A stretch of DNA of 64,000 bases from assembly GCF_900111235.1 (NCBI RefSeq), contig NZ_FOJI01000001.1:186001-250000 (forward strand), given 5' to 3'. The notes under the pieces are model-generated. The model saw only the letters and a list, made by a program, of their open reading frames with translations. It ran no database searches and had not been told where the DNA came from. Made by a program: the position numbers and the translations under genes. Of this stretch, positions 21,101 to 28,481 are shown in pieces. The stretch's first letter is position 1, and every line of letters starts with the position of its first letter. The DNA comes from [Clostridium] fimetarium. Lineage in GTDB: Bacteria > Bacillota > Clostridia > Lachnospirales > Lachnospiraceae.

Positions 21101-22423
21101 TATACAGTATCAAGCTGGGCAATCTTTAGCACAGCATTAGCAGATGCAAATGAGATTATCATTAAAGGTTCGGCTTATATACAGCAGTATCAACCAGTTG
21201 TGGATGCGCTTAATAAGGCATATGATGGATTGGTTCCTAGAAATATTGCAAGAGAACTCTTAATTGATTTTGGGACAACAACCTCAGCGGTATCTGATGT
21301 AACTAAATTAGGTGGTGATGGCGGTCATACAACAATAGGAACGAATATTATCCAGGGATTGCCAACCATGTTATATACAGCAAATACTTTAGACAACGGA
21401 CAACATTTCGGATTTAACAAAGAAGTAAATGCAAATGAAACAGCATCAGGTGGCGCATACTTTAGAGATTATGTTTATGGAGCAGGTGGAACACCTTACA
21501 CATTTACAGCGGATTTGCCAGTAGGAACTTATTATGTATACGTATATACAGGAGATAAGTTATCAGATAATACAACAATGTTATACTTTGGCGATGGAAA
21601 AGCTGCATTAAGCACAGGTAATACAGCAGTTTCAACAGTTGATGGAAAGACAGTATATACACAGATATCAAGTGGTGGCGGACAGAGCGCAGCCGCATCT
21701 TCTATCTATACAATAGAAGTAACAGAGTCAGATGTACTTAGCGCAGCAAATGGTTATAAGATGGGAACAGCCAGCTTAACATTGTTCGACAGTACAGCAG
21801 GTCTGGCAGCAGACGCAATGACTGCTAGGCTAAATGGTATTGAGTTTACACCAGTTGATCCAACAGCACCACTTGTGCCAGTAGATTCAACAGAGGATCC
21901 AACTAGCTATTCAGTAACAGTTCGCAGTGATGACAACGGAACAGCGAATGCAACATTTGCATCAGCAATTGCCGGAGAAACCATTCAATTAAAAGCAACA
22001 CCAGCTGATGGTTATCATTTCTCATCATGGACAGTTATCAGTGGTGACGTAACGATTGCAGCAGATAATACATTTACAATGCCAAGTGCAAATGTAACGG
22101 TAAATGCAAACTTTGTGAAGAATGATTCAGAAACACCAACAGAAACACCAACAGATCCATCAACAGAAACACCAACAGAAACACCAACAGATCCATCAAC
22201 AGAAACACCAACAGAAACACCAATAGAAACACCAATAGTCACACCAGCAGAAACACCAACAGAAACATCAACAGAGGCTTCAGCAGATGTAGAATCAACT
22301 CATACAGGTGATTCATCTAATGTTCTTTTGTATATATTCATTGCCGGTATTTCATGTGTAGTTGTACTGGGTTATGTTATTATTAAGAAGAATGAGAAAA
22401 AGAGGGAGAGAGAAGAAGAGTAG
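12149..22423 (+). CDS. Giant cell-surface rhamnogalacturonan lyase (PL11) with two SGNH/CE12-type esterase domains
   Basis: A 3,424-residue exported protein predicted to cut and deacetylate rhamnogalacturonan I. Order: signal peptide (to about 40); fibronectin-like part; PL11 lyase (about 193-1025, opening ENLDRGLVVVPTSGG) with an extra block near 427-619; Big_2 (1034-1120); beta-sandwich carbohydrate-binding-like region; first esterase (1312-1510; GDST Ser1319, GGIND, Asp1480-Gly-Thr-His1483); fibronectin-like and FIVAR-like parts; LamG-like domain (1706-1918); Big_2 (about 1994-2073); binding-like region; second esterase (about 2289-2515; GDST Ser2297, GHND, Asp2485-x-x-His2488); Big_2; FIVAR-like and two more binding-like modules; a bacterial-repeat module (3253-3325); a Thr-Pro-Glu linker; then THTGD, a helix and a KKNEKKRERE tail, a divergent sortase-type anchor. 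It has its own terminator. Module borders are approximate. Confidence 0.92.
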   Translation: MKIISFFMSKGRLRRIEALFLVVILTTTSVLLTVNVSAETVSWKNDISSTLKDVSDGMENSQNYEDALAKLNSGLDGLESAATVDGLAVTQVGTDFVTLEWDAFNSEDIVGYNVYWADKDTDTQVYAKLKGDGTKAADDDTSSITVENNTTSFTYNKSTHVNYYFKVSPVLKGGEGAKTASVKSPTATEFDLYLENLDRGLVVVPTSGGMFLSWRLLGTEVTGYSATGLTGTDFNVYKDGTKLATVTDSTNYMVTGGAIESTYTVVPIVNGEEVAKDTSDAAIKMTTGEGAAGYMDIALQAPANTTIEETYGISTAEVTLLKQNRTDIYSTTEITYAATDVSVGDVDADGEYEFIVKWDPSLAKDVSQQGYTGKQYIDCYELDGTLRWRIDLGINIRSGAHYTEFLVEDYNQDGYAEVAMKTAPGTKILTFKNNNQNEIATEKYITIPEEDTANTENTDNYVYSAAQYREHLIKMFMDWGVWANDSKDMTDAKAAWDKNLINLFAPESGKATVTTKNADGTYTSTNMSLVEAGFNANDVVVNVPIRDADGNVVYHADGVANAYMQTVLYNSVGTDLTAATGLVDSMNHVGGYTVEEATALADYFLSGYQYRMKKHNLNNYEGYIISGSEYLTVFNGMTGAETDTIMYPFAREDDGMLWGDYAMNYMEPGNRNDRFLATTAYLDGETPSMVFARGYYTRATIATYKLSAEGKFVPGWTIDSGWTVMTNPFNDGPHGFDGNNTDTGTNGVRKGLLSGQGDHYMTVGDVDSDGCQEIIFGGAIVDNNGDLYSSGRAYLPDGVTYSKYGHGDSIHLTDIDPDRPGLEMFSCFEGGTGAPYGTALRDAATNVAIAGANSVYSGADTGRCIIGDFNAGIRGIELSGMAFTDCKGNVISGTSITTNQNLKFCADMTTQGYLGTTIGKANGTAVQTVATLTGTSSNNGTKGNAGLIADILGDWREEVITRTTDSSALRIYTSTEVTSHKMYTLMHDTQYRAQVSGQNSTYNQPSYTSFYFAADTDWGYVPIPTAKKDQEPGIVEIQPTSVSFDNTSLMVKEGAQTIVTANFAPEKTTNKTVTYTSSDQSIATVSNDGTVTGVKAGTTTIIATTQNGLTATIKVYIKAQYKDAGTDTFAMNGSKAFTFGTAAVSETTLVGKDAAYTSAKGFGWDNAGTIALNEGTNYVAGNNVRTAGTTTTYDYPTFVLDVPAGIYEVTLVQGSDTVDSVNGAYMEGDMYSVRWNEEAFSTSFTEPSALKNIVTIAGTDKTNTVTTAVADGQLTIQLATSLTDAGVSGTTYIKSINVKRVSQIIADSENPTLRFIGDSTVATYPPEDGGTWTPIPERTGWGSEFALKQFMKNTANIVNKAVAGSSIKSYVSDGYYNDFFRTSHPGDTVVIEGGINDSAAGRRYCDAASYEAYLRYFISSCQAFGLDVVISSGTSSATTYTAVMQKLSTELNLPYIDLLTQYNTYKSTITAAEQGDMTVDGTHLTRVGGVIAAQIVANGLSKLEGLSISGYVNEKAITTTAPTAVATGLSAKAQTAGSVTLAWAISEDTLYDPDQLITRFNVYRKAKGADNSTFAQVGQTRAYVSASMSAPKLEVTIEAPVTGSYDYAVSVVGFAGEGTKTGAITVDAYTATARTSLYNIVEKYSEQLYDATHYTAASYAVLKLALTKAEAVLADGSATDDTINTTLTAVNSAVSGLVLNVTEAMKTDFQSEASGSIWGTTGHTLLSVKMEDNGNKLANTYVEAAGTRNTTKAVTAVDSKVLDVEFEWLPGQPDTRNCVEVQLKDAAGAIFSLKTSNNGHIGYVVGDDTTQIAYLQGDGFQAANTLATDCGLTNDIWYNVRVVFNFNNHTADLYLVPRDDFTKESAVVKDIAISAATTQITTLNFLSMRGKNDAGGNDLSVLWDTYMDNFGIYYAAEEVVTDATGYNDAVTAYDAAIKGIAASTLTNDEFALAGIVKDIMDANVGFATTADYAYAISVLDTATKAVPTQTPATSIATGDDISVVAGLSKDITATMAPTNANEEITWSSSDKTVATVTGNGSNATVKAQKAGSTTITATTTSGKSDSMVVTVVGTVYTFGTNGNVTAGSAYNKETGFGFNNYTYPDAAAGFVADNSAYPTATYSYIRRNLSKVSGTSYVDANNSATDYLAINAQAWNEMPVPVEGQSTRDEDIIKYVNTSSFDMDLKNGNYEVTLTLTNPSKNPIDVVVDAEDIVRYTSGDNANNFAAVTLGGYQTKTVTFNIALTDGQLTLRFAQNTAASTVETAGTKTVCVKSVSVVEDKAQTTGDVPTIFIAGDSTVQTYTDTSYRASWAQLLYTMFGGTADSVLEETSTGYAKYKTASVVIENYARDARSTVSFLEEGRLNKILLNVKPGDYVFAQLGHNDDYWQRTNRAATVEEYKANLLAYKKAIEERGGTFVLVTPISLASYTENGSVEERFTDYREGMLELAAANNIPVIDLMGSTVAMLNGLGSVAAVDALSMYRSDYVHTLLNGGKIYTQLVANLIGSYNEDNQLDTLKSGLTQVNVSVVLPERAKSVIVGQTAAMPATTTGLDGTTVKYVSSNAAVATIDANGVVTAVAEGNAIITAIVIPSAIIDSVDDTVYTDNCLVTVKSEQVAGIKTASFSTPNENAVNAVTIEEVTEDAVNAVTAEAVTTETATALFNATVASDLVEEVKAYDATAWKSLQEAIAVLNIKMGLMADDSTPLNFDASFANKMIAVREALKTVEGMSLVDVTTSEDSITRAEKAIANQALYTESSLATVATALEELNAVIEKLDGMNAIVTQAISTMDYWLTGIDTTSVPKSFSLYADMDIASTTTAYKTAGYTSITRDKVYSAETGYGLASAFANDKAAGRNRASGNSLLDDWFFASKFKADLPAGNYKVTYYSGDLMAGCKAKSQITITDASGKELAKNDAVTAAAASYTVRDVGLTVAEAGTIDFTFGGYYNAILIEQIVDIDVDAVNMDGLKTLVEKIDAEKLQEANYTVSSWAIFSTALADANEIIIKGSAYIQQYQPVVDALNKAYDGLVPRNIARELLIDFGTTTSAVSDVTKLGGDGGHTTIGTNIIQGLPTMLYTANTLDNGQHFGFNKEVNANETASGGAYFRDYVYGAGGTPYTFTADLPVGTYYVYVYTGDKLSDNTTMLYFGDGKAALSTGNTAVSTVDGKTVYTQISSGGGQSAAASSIYTIEVTESDVLSAANGYKMGTASLTLFDSTAGLAADAMTARLNGIEFTPVDPTAPLVPVDSTEDPTSYSVTVRSDDNGTANATFASAIAGETIQLKATPADGYHFSSWTVISGDVTIAADNTFTMPSANVTVNANFVKNDSETPTETPTDPSTETPTETPTDPSTETPTETPIETPIVTPAETPTETSTEASADVESTHTGDSSNVLLYIFIAGISCVVVLGYVIIKKNEKKREREEE
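22130..22272 (+). repeat. Tandem repeat encoding the ETPTETPTDPST linker
   Basis: GAAACACCAACA units alternate with GATCCATCAACA, making an 18- to 36-base periodic tract. It encodes the Thr/Pro/Glu-rich wall-spanning linker of the giant PL11 protein. The copy number is likely to vary between strains. Confidence 0.85.
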
Positions 22424-22489
22424 AAGAAGCGCAGAAAAGAGAATTAAAATGAAATAAATATATAAAATAAATATATGAAGTAAATATTT

Positions 22490-22543
22490 AGACACTATAA
22501 ATGATCCTTTGCTTTTCAATTGGTCATATATAGTGTCTATTTG
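22490..22543 (+). terminator. Terminator of the giant PL11 gene
   Basis: AGACACTATA (22490-22499) pairs with TATAGTGTCT (22529-22538), with an inner stem 22501-22506/22522-22527 and a T-rich tail. Confidence 0.75.
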
Positions 22544-22588
22544 TTGCTTCTATATAATTCAGTTTAATATATTTTCAATAAATAAACA

Positions 22589-23060
22589 TTAATTTACGCT
22601 GTTTCGTACAATAAGTTCTGGGGCAAGTTCAATTTTAAAGAAATCGAATACTTTGCAATTTATAATATGGACTAATCGTAAAATAGCGGTTTGTCCCATA
22701 TTATTAACTGAAACTTTTAGGGTTGTAAGCATAGGGTCAGAATAATTGCAGATTGGTAAATTATCAAAGCCAATAATAGAAATATCTTGAGGTATCTTAT
22801 AGCCGTATTCTTTAAATGCTTTCATTGCGCCACAAGCAATGAGGTCATTATCTGCAAAATAACAGGAAGCAATAGTCTCGTTATTTTTGAGTAGTGCACA
22901 CATATCAGCATATGCCCCTTCTATAGATGGAGTAAGCGGATGAATCATACATCTAGAAGTTGACATCCCATTAGAACGAATGGCATGGAAAAAACCATTG
23001 GCTCTCTCTTCAAAATTGGCGATAGAGTAGGATGAGTGCAGATAACCGGGTTGAGATTAT
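22589..23060 (-). pseudogene. LacI-family regulator relic without its DNA-binding head
   Basis: Read on the minus strand, GYLHSSYSIANFEERANGFF then IRSNGMSTSRC and SIIGFDNLPICNYSDP are typical of the periplasmic-binding-like effector domain of LacI repressors, running to the normal C-terminus (ELIVRNSVN). The frame is open only from about 23060. Just upstream, KENNLNPVI lies in a shifted frame, and the sequence then runs straight into the end of the XRE gene. The helix-turn-helix and the first half of the sensor domain are missing. A shorter ORF could be called with ATG at 22966, but it would encode only the effector tail. The former repressor may have controlled local sugar genes. Confidence 0.8.
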
Positions 23061-23076
23061 TTTCCTTGTAACAGAC

Positions 23077-23664
23077 CTATTGTAGGAATGATTTCAGCAA
23101 CCAAATCATTCCTATACAAATGAAAAATGTTATCAAAGCACTCCCTAACATCAGAAAAAAACTTTGATAAGTTCGTTTACCAAATTCTTGATGCTTTTCG
23201 ATTTCATCTAGGCGCTTACCTTCCATGAAAGCAACAATTTCCTTATAAGTTTGAACATCATTTTCTTTTTTTAATTTCTCGATTTTAAGGGCAAAGAAAA
23301 AAGTTATGATGAATAAGACAGCTGTAATTATCAAACCATAGTAATTCAAAAAAATTGCAAGTGGTACGCATGTGATAGCGGTAATCATCATTAGTACGGT
23401 AAGAACTTTGCCATAAAGATACATCCTTTGAATATCTGCTTCTTTAATTTCTTCTTTCATAATGTCTATATCTCCTTTGATTAATTGATCAAGAGATATG
23501 TTAAATAATGAACTAAGCAATAACAGACTATGAATATCTGGATAGTTTTTGCTATTTTCCCAATTAGAAATAGTTTGCCTTGTTACATAGACTTTTTCAG
23601 CTAACTCTTCTTGAGATAAATTCATGTTTGAGCGGTATTTCTTTATTTGCGTATTAAGTTCCAA
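23077..23664 (-). CDS. XRE-family regulator with C-terminal membrane segments
   Basis: A 195-residue protein. Residues 4-58 are a Cro/CI-type HTH (LSQEELAEKVYVTRQTISNW). The remainder has two adjacent hydrophobic helices (about 84-125), a charged stretch (KIEKLKKEN) and a last helix (about 170-190), so the regulator is membrane-tethered. The start is TTG at 23664 (protein MELNTQ) with an AGGAGGT site about 10 bases ahead; no ATG fits. It lies downstream of the MFS gene on the same strand. Such proteins in Firmicutes often control an adjacent transporter in response to membrane stress or drugs; that role here is inferred. The lacI relic abuts its 3' end. Confidence 0.85.
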   Translation of the reverse strand: MELNTQIKKYRSNMNLSQEELAEKVYVTRQTISNWENSKNYPDIHSLLLLSSLFNISLDQLIKGDIDIMKEEIKEADIQRMYLYGKVLTVLMMITAITCVPLAIFLNYYGLIITAVLFIITFFFALKIEKLKKENDVQTYKEIVAFMEGKRLDEIEKHQEFGKRTYQSFFLMLGSALITFFICIGMIWLLKSFLQ

Positions 23665-23815
23665 GGTAAAATACCTCCTTCCTAATAGATAGGTTCTCTT
23701 GACCTGAATCTATGATATGACATTCATGGAAATCGTGCTATCAAATAACTTTGACATTGCCGAAAAAGGTATGTAAAAAGTATTTGACACCAAGGAATTG
23801 AGCTATTTAATCGTA

Positions 23816-24991
23816 TTATTTATCAAGTATAAGCGCGTTCTGAGTAGTATCACTTTGATTTCTATACCACACTATAAACATAATCAATCCAAACAAACAT
23901 AGCCCAGCTCCCAATAAAAATGCTAAAGTAAGGCTATAATCTGCCAAGTACCCAAACGCTACATTTGTCCCAATGCCTACACTGTCCATTATAATTGCAT
24001 TCATGCTCAACGCTGTTGCACGGTTTTGTGTAAACACTTGCTTGTTTTGAAGATTCATTTGTAGTGGTTGAAATATGCTATATAAAATGCGTATTATCAG
24101 AATTCCTGCAACAGAAAGCCAAGCACTGGTCGTAAAAGCTAGCAGCACGCATGCCACCATGGAAGCTGTATATATAAAACCGACCGTTCGGGCAATATTA
24201 GCCTTTTTGATAAGTCGTGAAGAAAAGATACCACTTAGCCCGGCGATTGTGACCGCAATATATATGTATCCAATTGTGGAAGATGACAAGCCACTCTTTA
24301 CATATTGTAGTTGATTGAGAAATACGGTAATAGTTTGATGAGTTTCTGACAAGAATGTGACACCAATTAAAAATAAAAGTAAATGCTTATTTTTAAAGGT
24401 TTGTCGTAGGAGTGAAACAAATTCTTGCGCATAGAAAGAGTTGCATTTTTCTGGGGATACATCTTTTAACCCTAGCGAAAGCAGTGCTGCAATTCCATAA
24501 CTAATCACAGTCAAAAGCCCAGATAACTTATAATTATCTCCAACAGCAGTGGAAAAAACAAATGCAGCAATCAATAAGCCTGTAGTTTGTAAGCTATTAT
24601 ATATTCCAAATACCTTATGACTTTCACCTTTTTCACAAGAAAGGTATAGAATGCTGGTGTCAACACCGGACAAACCCGCAATGACAACGCTGAGAAGCAC
24701 ACGCTCCAACAAAAAAGCAGCAAAGCCAGCAGCTTGCCAGAATATAATTTTGGAGACAAAATACAATACGCAACAGATTATCATGGAGCGCTTATATCCG
24801 ATTTTATCAGCAATAATTCCCCATGGAAGTTCCAGCAGAAGGCAAAGGGCCAAAGAGATGCTTTCTATTATTGTGATTTGTAGAATAGAGATACCATGCG
24901 CTTGGCGATACAGTGTAGCAATTGGACCATAAAACACCATGCCTTGTAAAAGTGCAATGGCAAACATTATATATATATTTTTCTTATTCAT
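23816..24991 (-). CDS. MFS transporter (drug/sugar efflux type)
   Basis: A 391-residue polytopic protein with about 12 membrane helices. The loop between helices 2 and 3 has the major-facilitator signature region (LPWGIIADKIGYKRS), and GLSGVDTSILYLSC resembles efflux members. It should exchange a small molecule with protons across the cytoplasmic membrane; the substrate cannot be read. GGAAAGGAT precedes the ATG at 24991. It points away from the VOC gene and is followed on the same strand by the membrane-bound XRE regulator, a pairing that suggests inducible efflux. Confidence 0.85.
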   Translation of the reverse strand: MNKKNIYIMFAIALLQGMVFYGPIATLYRQAHGISILQITIIESISLALCLLLELPWGIIADKIGYKRSMIICCVLYFVSKIIFWQAAGFAAFLLERVLLSVVIAGLSGVDTSILYLSCEKGESHKVFGIYNSLQTTGLLIAAFVFSTAVGDNYKLSGLLTVISYGIAALLSLGLKDVSPEKCNSFYAQEFVSLLRQTFKNKHLLLFLIGVTFLSETHQTITVFLNQLQYVKSGLSSSTIGYIYIAVTIAGLSGIFSSRLIKKANIARTVGFIYTASMVACVLLAFTTSAWLSVAGILIIRILYSIFQPLQMNLQNKQVFTQNRATALSMNAIIMDSVGIGTNVAFGYLADYSLTLAFLLGAGLCLFGLIMFIVWYRNQSDTTQNALILDK

Positions 24992-25415
24992 AATAAATAA
25001 ATCCTTTCCGATTTTGGGTACAACAAAATAGCGTCACTTAATTGCAACGTATGGTTATTTAAATATGTTGTTGTGGGTTAAATCGGCTTGTTCATGAATG
25101 TTCTCCCTAAGAAAGATTCCAACATTTTAAAGTACATATTAAAATGATTTTTATCTATTTGCAGTATATAATGAAGATAATTTAAATTGTATTAAGAAAA
25201 TCTACCATTTCATTTACTTCAAGATAAGTCTTTTCATTTGGATAAGTGTACCATATTCAACCGCCATAATCTATTAAAATATGAATACGAAACCTAGGCG
25301 TATAGAGTCTAAACTAAATCTTTATCAATTTTTAATTATAGTTTATAATTAATTATCATATAAAAGATAAAGAATACGATGAAATCGAATATATTCCATA
25401 AGGAGGTCATAAAAA
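24992..25415. promoter_or_regulatory. Divergent intergenic region between the MFS and VOC genes
   Basis: About 420 AT-rich bases without a gene. On the plus strand TTTATC (25321-25326), a 17-base spacer and TATAAT (25344-25349) form a plausible promoter for the VOC gene. This -10 lies inside the AT-rich symmetrical tract AATTATAGTTTATAATTAA, which could bind a regulator. I could not pick a convincing promoter for the MFS gene. Confidence 0.35.
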
Positions 25416-25874
25416 TTGAAACTCAAAAACATCCTATTTGTCGTTGATGACATCGAGGTATCCAAAACATTTTACAAAGATTTGTTCGGATTAGCCGTCC
25501 TATCGGACTTTGGTGAAAATGTTATTTTAACAGAGGGCCTCGTATTGCAAGAAAAAAACTTATGGAAGAGGTTCATCGATAAAGAAGTCGTTTCAGGCGG
25601 CAATAATGCGGAGCTTTATTTCGAAGAAAATGATATTGATGGGTTTTTGGAAAAACTAGAAAAAAACAATTATACTATAGAATATTTGAACAAATGCATA
25701 GAACATGACTGGGGGCAAAGGGTGATTCGCCTTTATGACCCGGATAAACATATAATTGAAGTTGGAGAGTCCTTAGAATATGTTGCTAGAAGGTTTTTAA
25801 AGACTGGAATGACGGTGGAGCAGGTGGCGAAGAAAACCCAGCTTCCACTTTCGCAGGTAGAGTTAATGATTTAG
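25416..25874 (+). CDS. VOC-superfamily protein (glyoxalase/bleomycin-resistance type)
   Basis: A 152-residue protein starting at TTG 25416 behind AGGAGGT (25401-25407, 8-base spacing). It has the paired beta-alpha-beta-beta-beta layout of the vicinal oxygen chelate fold: FVVDDIEVSKTFYKDLFGL at the N-terminus, AELYFEENDIDGFLEKL in the middle, and WGQRVIRLYDPDKHIIEVGE, where the last Glu is a usual metal ligand. The final 30 residues (TVEQVAKKTQLPLSQVELM) form an unusual helical tail resembling a small helix-turn-helix. Members range from lyases to antibiotic-binding proteins; the substrate is unknown. Confidence 0.85.
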   Translation: MKLKNILFVVDDIEVSKTFYKDLFGLAVLSDFGENVILTEGLVLQEKNLWKRFIDKEVVSGGNNAELYFEENDIDGFLEKLEKNNYTIEYLNKCIEHDWGQRVIRLYDPDKHIIEVGESLEYVARRFLKTGMTVEQVAKKTQLPLSQVELMI

Positions 25875-26100
25875 AGTACATTAAAAAGAGATGATTTTTC
25901 AAAATTATCAAGGGTTAGTATACGGATGTTACATCACCATTTGTAGCGTAGACAGGCAAACCTTATAGGGTAATTAGAATCATAAGAAAACTAGAGTATA
26001 AGAAAGAACTTAGTTGAGTTATAGAATTGTTTATGATACAATCAAAACAATTAATTTTCATGGTATAGGGAATAATGTGTGATTGTTTAGGGGGAAAAAA

Positions 26101-26193
26101 ATGGGGATAAAATATTTATATTATTACTTATTTTATGCTGATACAGTTTTCCTTACGAGATGGATTTCATTAAAAAACAATTTTAAATTTTAA
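26101..26193 (+). CDS. Possible 30-residue small ORF before the LRR gene
   Basis: ATG at 26101 follows TTAGGGGGAAAAAA and gives a 30-residue aromatic-rich peptide (MGIKYLYYYLFYADTVF...) ending at TAA 26191-26193, twenty bases before the next start. A ribosome binding site and tight spacing are the only support; it may be chance. Apart from this, 25875-26213 shows nothing recognisable. Confidence 0.2.
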   Translation: MGIKYLYYYLFYADTVFLTRWISLKNNFKF

Positions 26194-26213
26194 TTGAAGA
26201 ACCAGAGGAGAAA

Positions 26214-28481
26214 ATGTATATGATAAAAAAAGTAAGTTCGCTGCTTTTGGCAGTTATTGTAATGATTAGTATTATACCAGCAACAGGCGCAAAAGCTGCA
26301 ACGAGTGGGGATTTTGTTGTATCATCCGGAATACTTACCAAATATACGGGCACAGGAGGTGCTGTAGTTATACCTGAAAGTCTGGGGGTAACAAGCATTG
26401 GGGCTTCTGCATTTTACGGATGTACAAGCATATCAAGCATTATCATACCAACAGGAGTTAAAGGTATTGGTTTCAAGGCATTTTCAAACTGTACCAGTTT
26501 AACAAGTGTTAACATACCAGACTGTGTGACAACAATTTCCGATTATGCTTTTAGTGGATGTACCAGCTTGAGTAGCATAAAATTTCCGGGCGGTATGAAA
26601 GAGATTCAGCAGTATATTCTTGATGGGTGCATTAACTTAAAGGACATAATAATATCTGAGGGCACAACTAGTATAGCAAAATATGCATTTTACAATTTTG
26701 CAGGAATACAAAACGTAACTTTGCCGGAAAGCTTAATAAGTATAGGCGAAGATGCATTTGGCAGTTGCAGTAGTTTGAAAAGCATAGAGATTCCTGATAA
26801 CGTTGAGAGTATAGGTGAAATGGCGTTTAAAGCTTGCAGCAGCCTAAGCAATATAAAACTGCCAGGAAACCTAACGAGTGCAGGAGCATGGGTGTTTATG
26901 GGTACGCCATGGTTGACGGCGCAACAAAAAATCAATCCATTGGTAATATTTAATAACATCCTTATAGACGGAAGTGCGTCACAGGGGGCTGTGATAATAC
27001 CATCGAATGTAACAACAATTACCACTTATGCATTTTATGGAGCATACCTTATGACAAGCGTAGTAATACCTGACGGCATAACGACGATTGGAACTTCTAC
27101 ATTTTCTATGTGCCGAGATTTAGATGAAATAACAATATCAGACACTGTAACAAGTATAGGGACCGACGCGTTTTATAACACAAGTTGGATTTCAAAGAAA
27201 AAAGCAATAGATCCCTTGGTAATAGTAAATAGTATACTTGTTGATGGAACTACGGCAGTTGGCAATATAACAATACCTGATAGTGTGACGAGTATATGTG
27301 GATTGGCTTTTAATGGAAATGAAAGAATAGTGGGTATTACACTTCCAAGCGTTACTCACATTGGCAGGCTTGCATTTTATCAATGTGATAATTTAAGTAT
27401 GCTAACTCTTTCAGATAAAATGAAAGTAATAGAACAAGATGCATTTTCAAACGCTGGATTACAGACAATAGAAATACCAGAGGGAGTAACAACCATAGAA
27501 ACAACTGCATTTGCAGACTGCACCAAGCTTGTAAGCGTAAAATTGCCTAAAAGTCTAAAAACTATCGCTCCCGCTGCATTTTATGACTGTATAAATCTGA
27601 GCAGCATTATTATACCAGAAGGCGTTGAAGAACTTCCCTATTTTACGTTTTTTAACTGCACTAGTTTGATTAGCATAACAATTCCAGAAAGCGTAACAAC
27701 AATGGCGAATAATTTTATGTATATTAGCAATGATCTTATTATGTATGGGGCTAATGGCAGTTATGCTCAAACGTTTGCGGCTGCAAAAAGTATTAACTTT
27801 ACAGTAGTGAAAAGTAGCGAATGGGTAAACCAGGATGGCTACAAGTACTATTTTAAGTATAATCAAAAGGCTACAGGATGGCAGACAATTGATGGAAATA
27901 GATATTATTTTGATAAAAATGATGGACATATGCTTATAGGGTGGCAGACAATTGTCGATAAATGTTATTTCTTTTCAACTGAAGGAATTATGGTAAGTGA
28001 AAATGAAAAAATTGGAGTTAGCTCATCAGTTGATGCCGCTATCAGCATGGTTGGTGACAAGCGCACAATCAGTGCGGTGGGAAGAGGAGGAAGTGGAAAG
28101 TATACATATAAATTCCTTCAATATAGTAAAGAAACTGGTGAGTGGAAAACACTAGCAGATTTTGGAGCAAGTAGTACATATAACTGGATAGCTGACAGTA
28201 AGGGAAGCAAAGAGATTTACATAGATGTAAAAGATACTGAAATCGGGGAAGTAGTACGAAGTTCAGCAATTTCAGAAATGATTGTTGGAATCGGTGATCC
28301 TACCCTTGATAATATAATAAATATATTCGATATTTTAGTCATTCAGAGGAATATTCTTGGAGTAGAGTTACTTTCTGGAAATTCTTTGAAAGCTGCAGAT
28401 GTAACCGGAGATTCGGCTGTAAATATTTTTGATATACTTGTGATACAGCGTCATATTTTAGGGGTTGAGTATATCCGATAA
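26214..28481 (+). CDS. Secreted BspA-type leucine-rich-repeat protein with cell-wall-binding repeats and a dockerin-like end
   Basis: A 755-residue surface protein. Residues 1-29 are a signal peptide (ending GAKAA). About 30-530 are LRR_5/BspA repeats of about 23 residues with the cores IGASAFYGCTSISSIIIP and VTTIETTAFADCTKL. About 535-595 hold two or three choline-binding-like repeats (GWQTIDGNRYYFD, GWQTIVDKCYFF). A Y_Y_Y-like beta domain follows. The C-terminus (about 693-755) has two copies of an element with INIFDILVIQRNILG and VNIFDILVIQRHILG, preceded by Asp-rich DPTLDN and DVTGDS: a type I dockerin-like pair. Start 26214 has GAGGAG just ahead; ATG 26220 is an alternative. A binding or adhesion role is likely; the partner is unknown. 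Confidence 0.88.
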   Translation: MYMIKKVSSLLLAVIVMISIIPATGAKAATSGDFVVSSGILTKYTGTGGAVVIPESLGVTSIGASAFYGCTSISSIIIPTGVKGIGFKAFSNCTSLTSVNIPDCVTTISDYAFSGCTSLSSIKFPGGMKEIQQYILDGCINLKDIIISEGTTSIAKYAFYNFAGIQNVTLPESLISIGEDAFGSCSSLKSIEIPDNVESIGEMAFKACSSLSNIKLPGNLTSAGAWVFMGTPWLTAQQKINPLVIFNNILIDGSASQGAVIIPSNVTTITTYAFYGAYLMTSVVIPDGITTIGTSTFSMCRDLDEITISDTVTSIGTDAFYNTSWISKKKAIDPLVIVNSILVDGTTAVGNITIPDSVTSICGLAFNGNERIVGITLPSVTHIGRLAFYQCDNLSMLTLSDKMKVIEQDAFSNAGLQTIEIPEGVTTIETTAFADCTKLVSVKLPKSLKTIAPAAFYDCINLSSIIIPEGVEELPYFTFFNCTSLISITIPESVTTMANNFMYISNDLIMYGANGSYAQTFAAAKSINFTVVKSSEWVNQDGYKYYFKYNQKATGWQTIDGNRYYFDKNDGHMLIGWQTIVDKCYFFSTEGIMVSENEKIGVSSSVDAAISMVGDKRTISAVGRGGSGKYTYKFLQYSKETGEWKTLADFGASSTYNWIADSKGSKEIYIDVKDTEIGEVVRSSAISEMIVGIGDPTLDNIINIFDILVIQRNILGVELLSGNSLKAADVTGDSAVNIFDILVIQRHILGVEYIR

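Noticed and set aside
22130-22272. CRISPR-like array
   Set aside because: The repeats are short, contiguous and in frame, encoding the Thr/Pro/Glu linker; there are no unique spacers.
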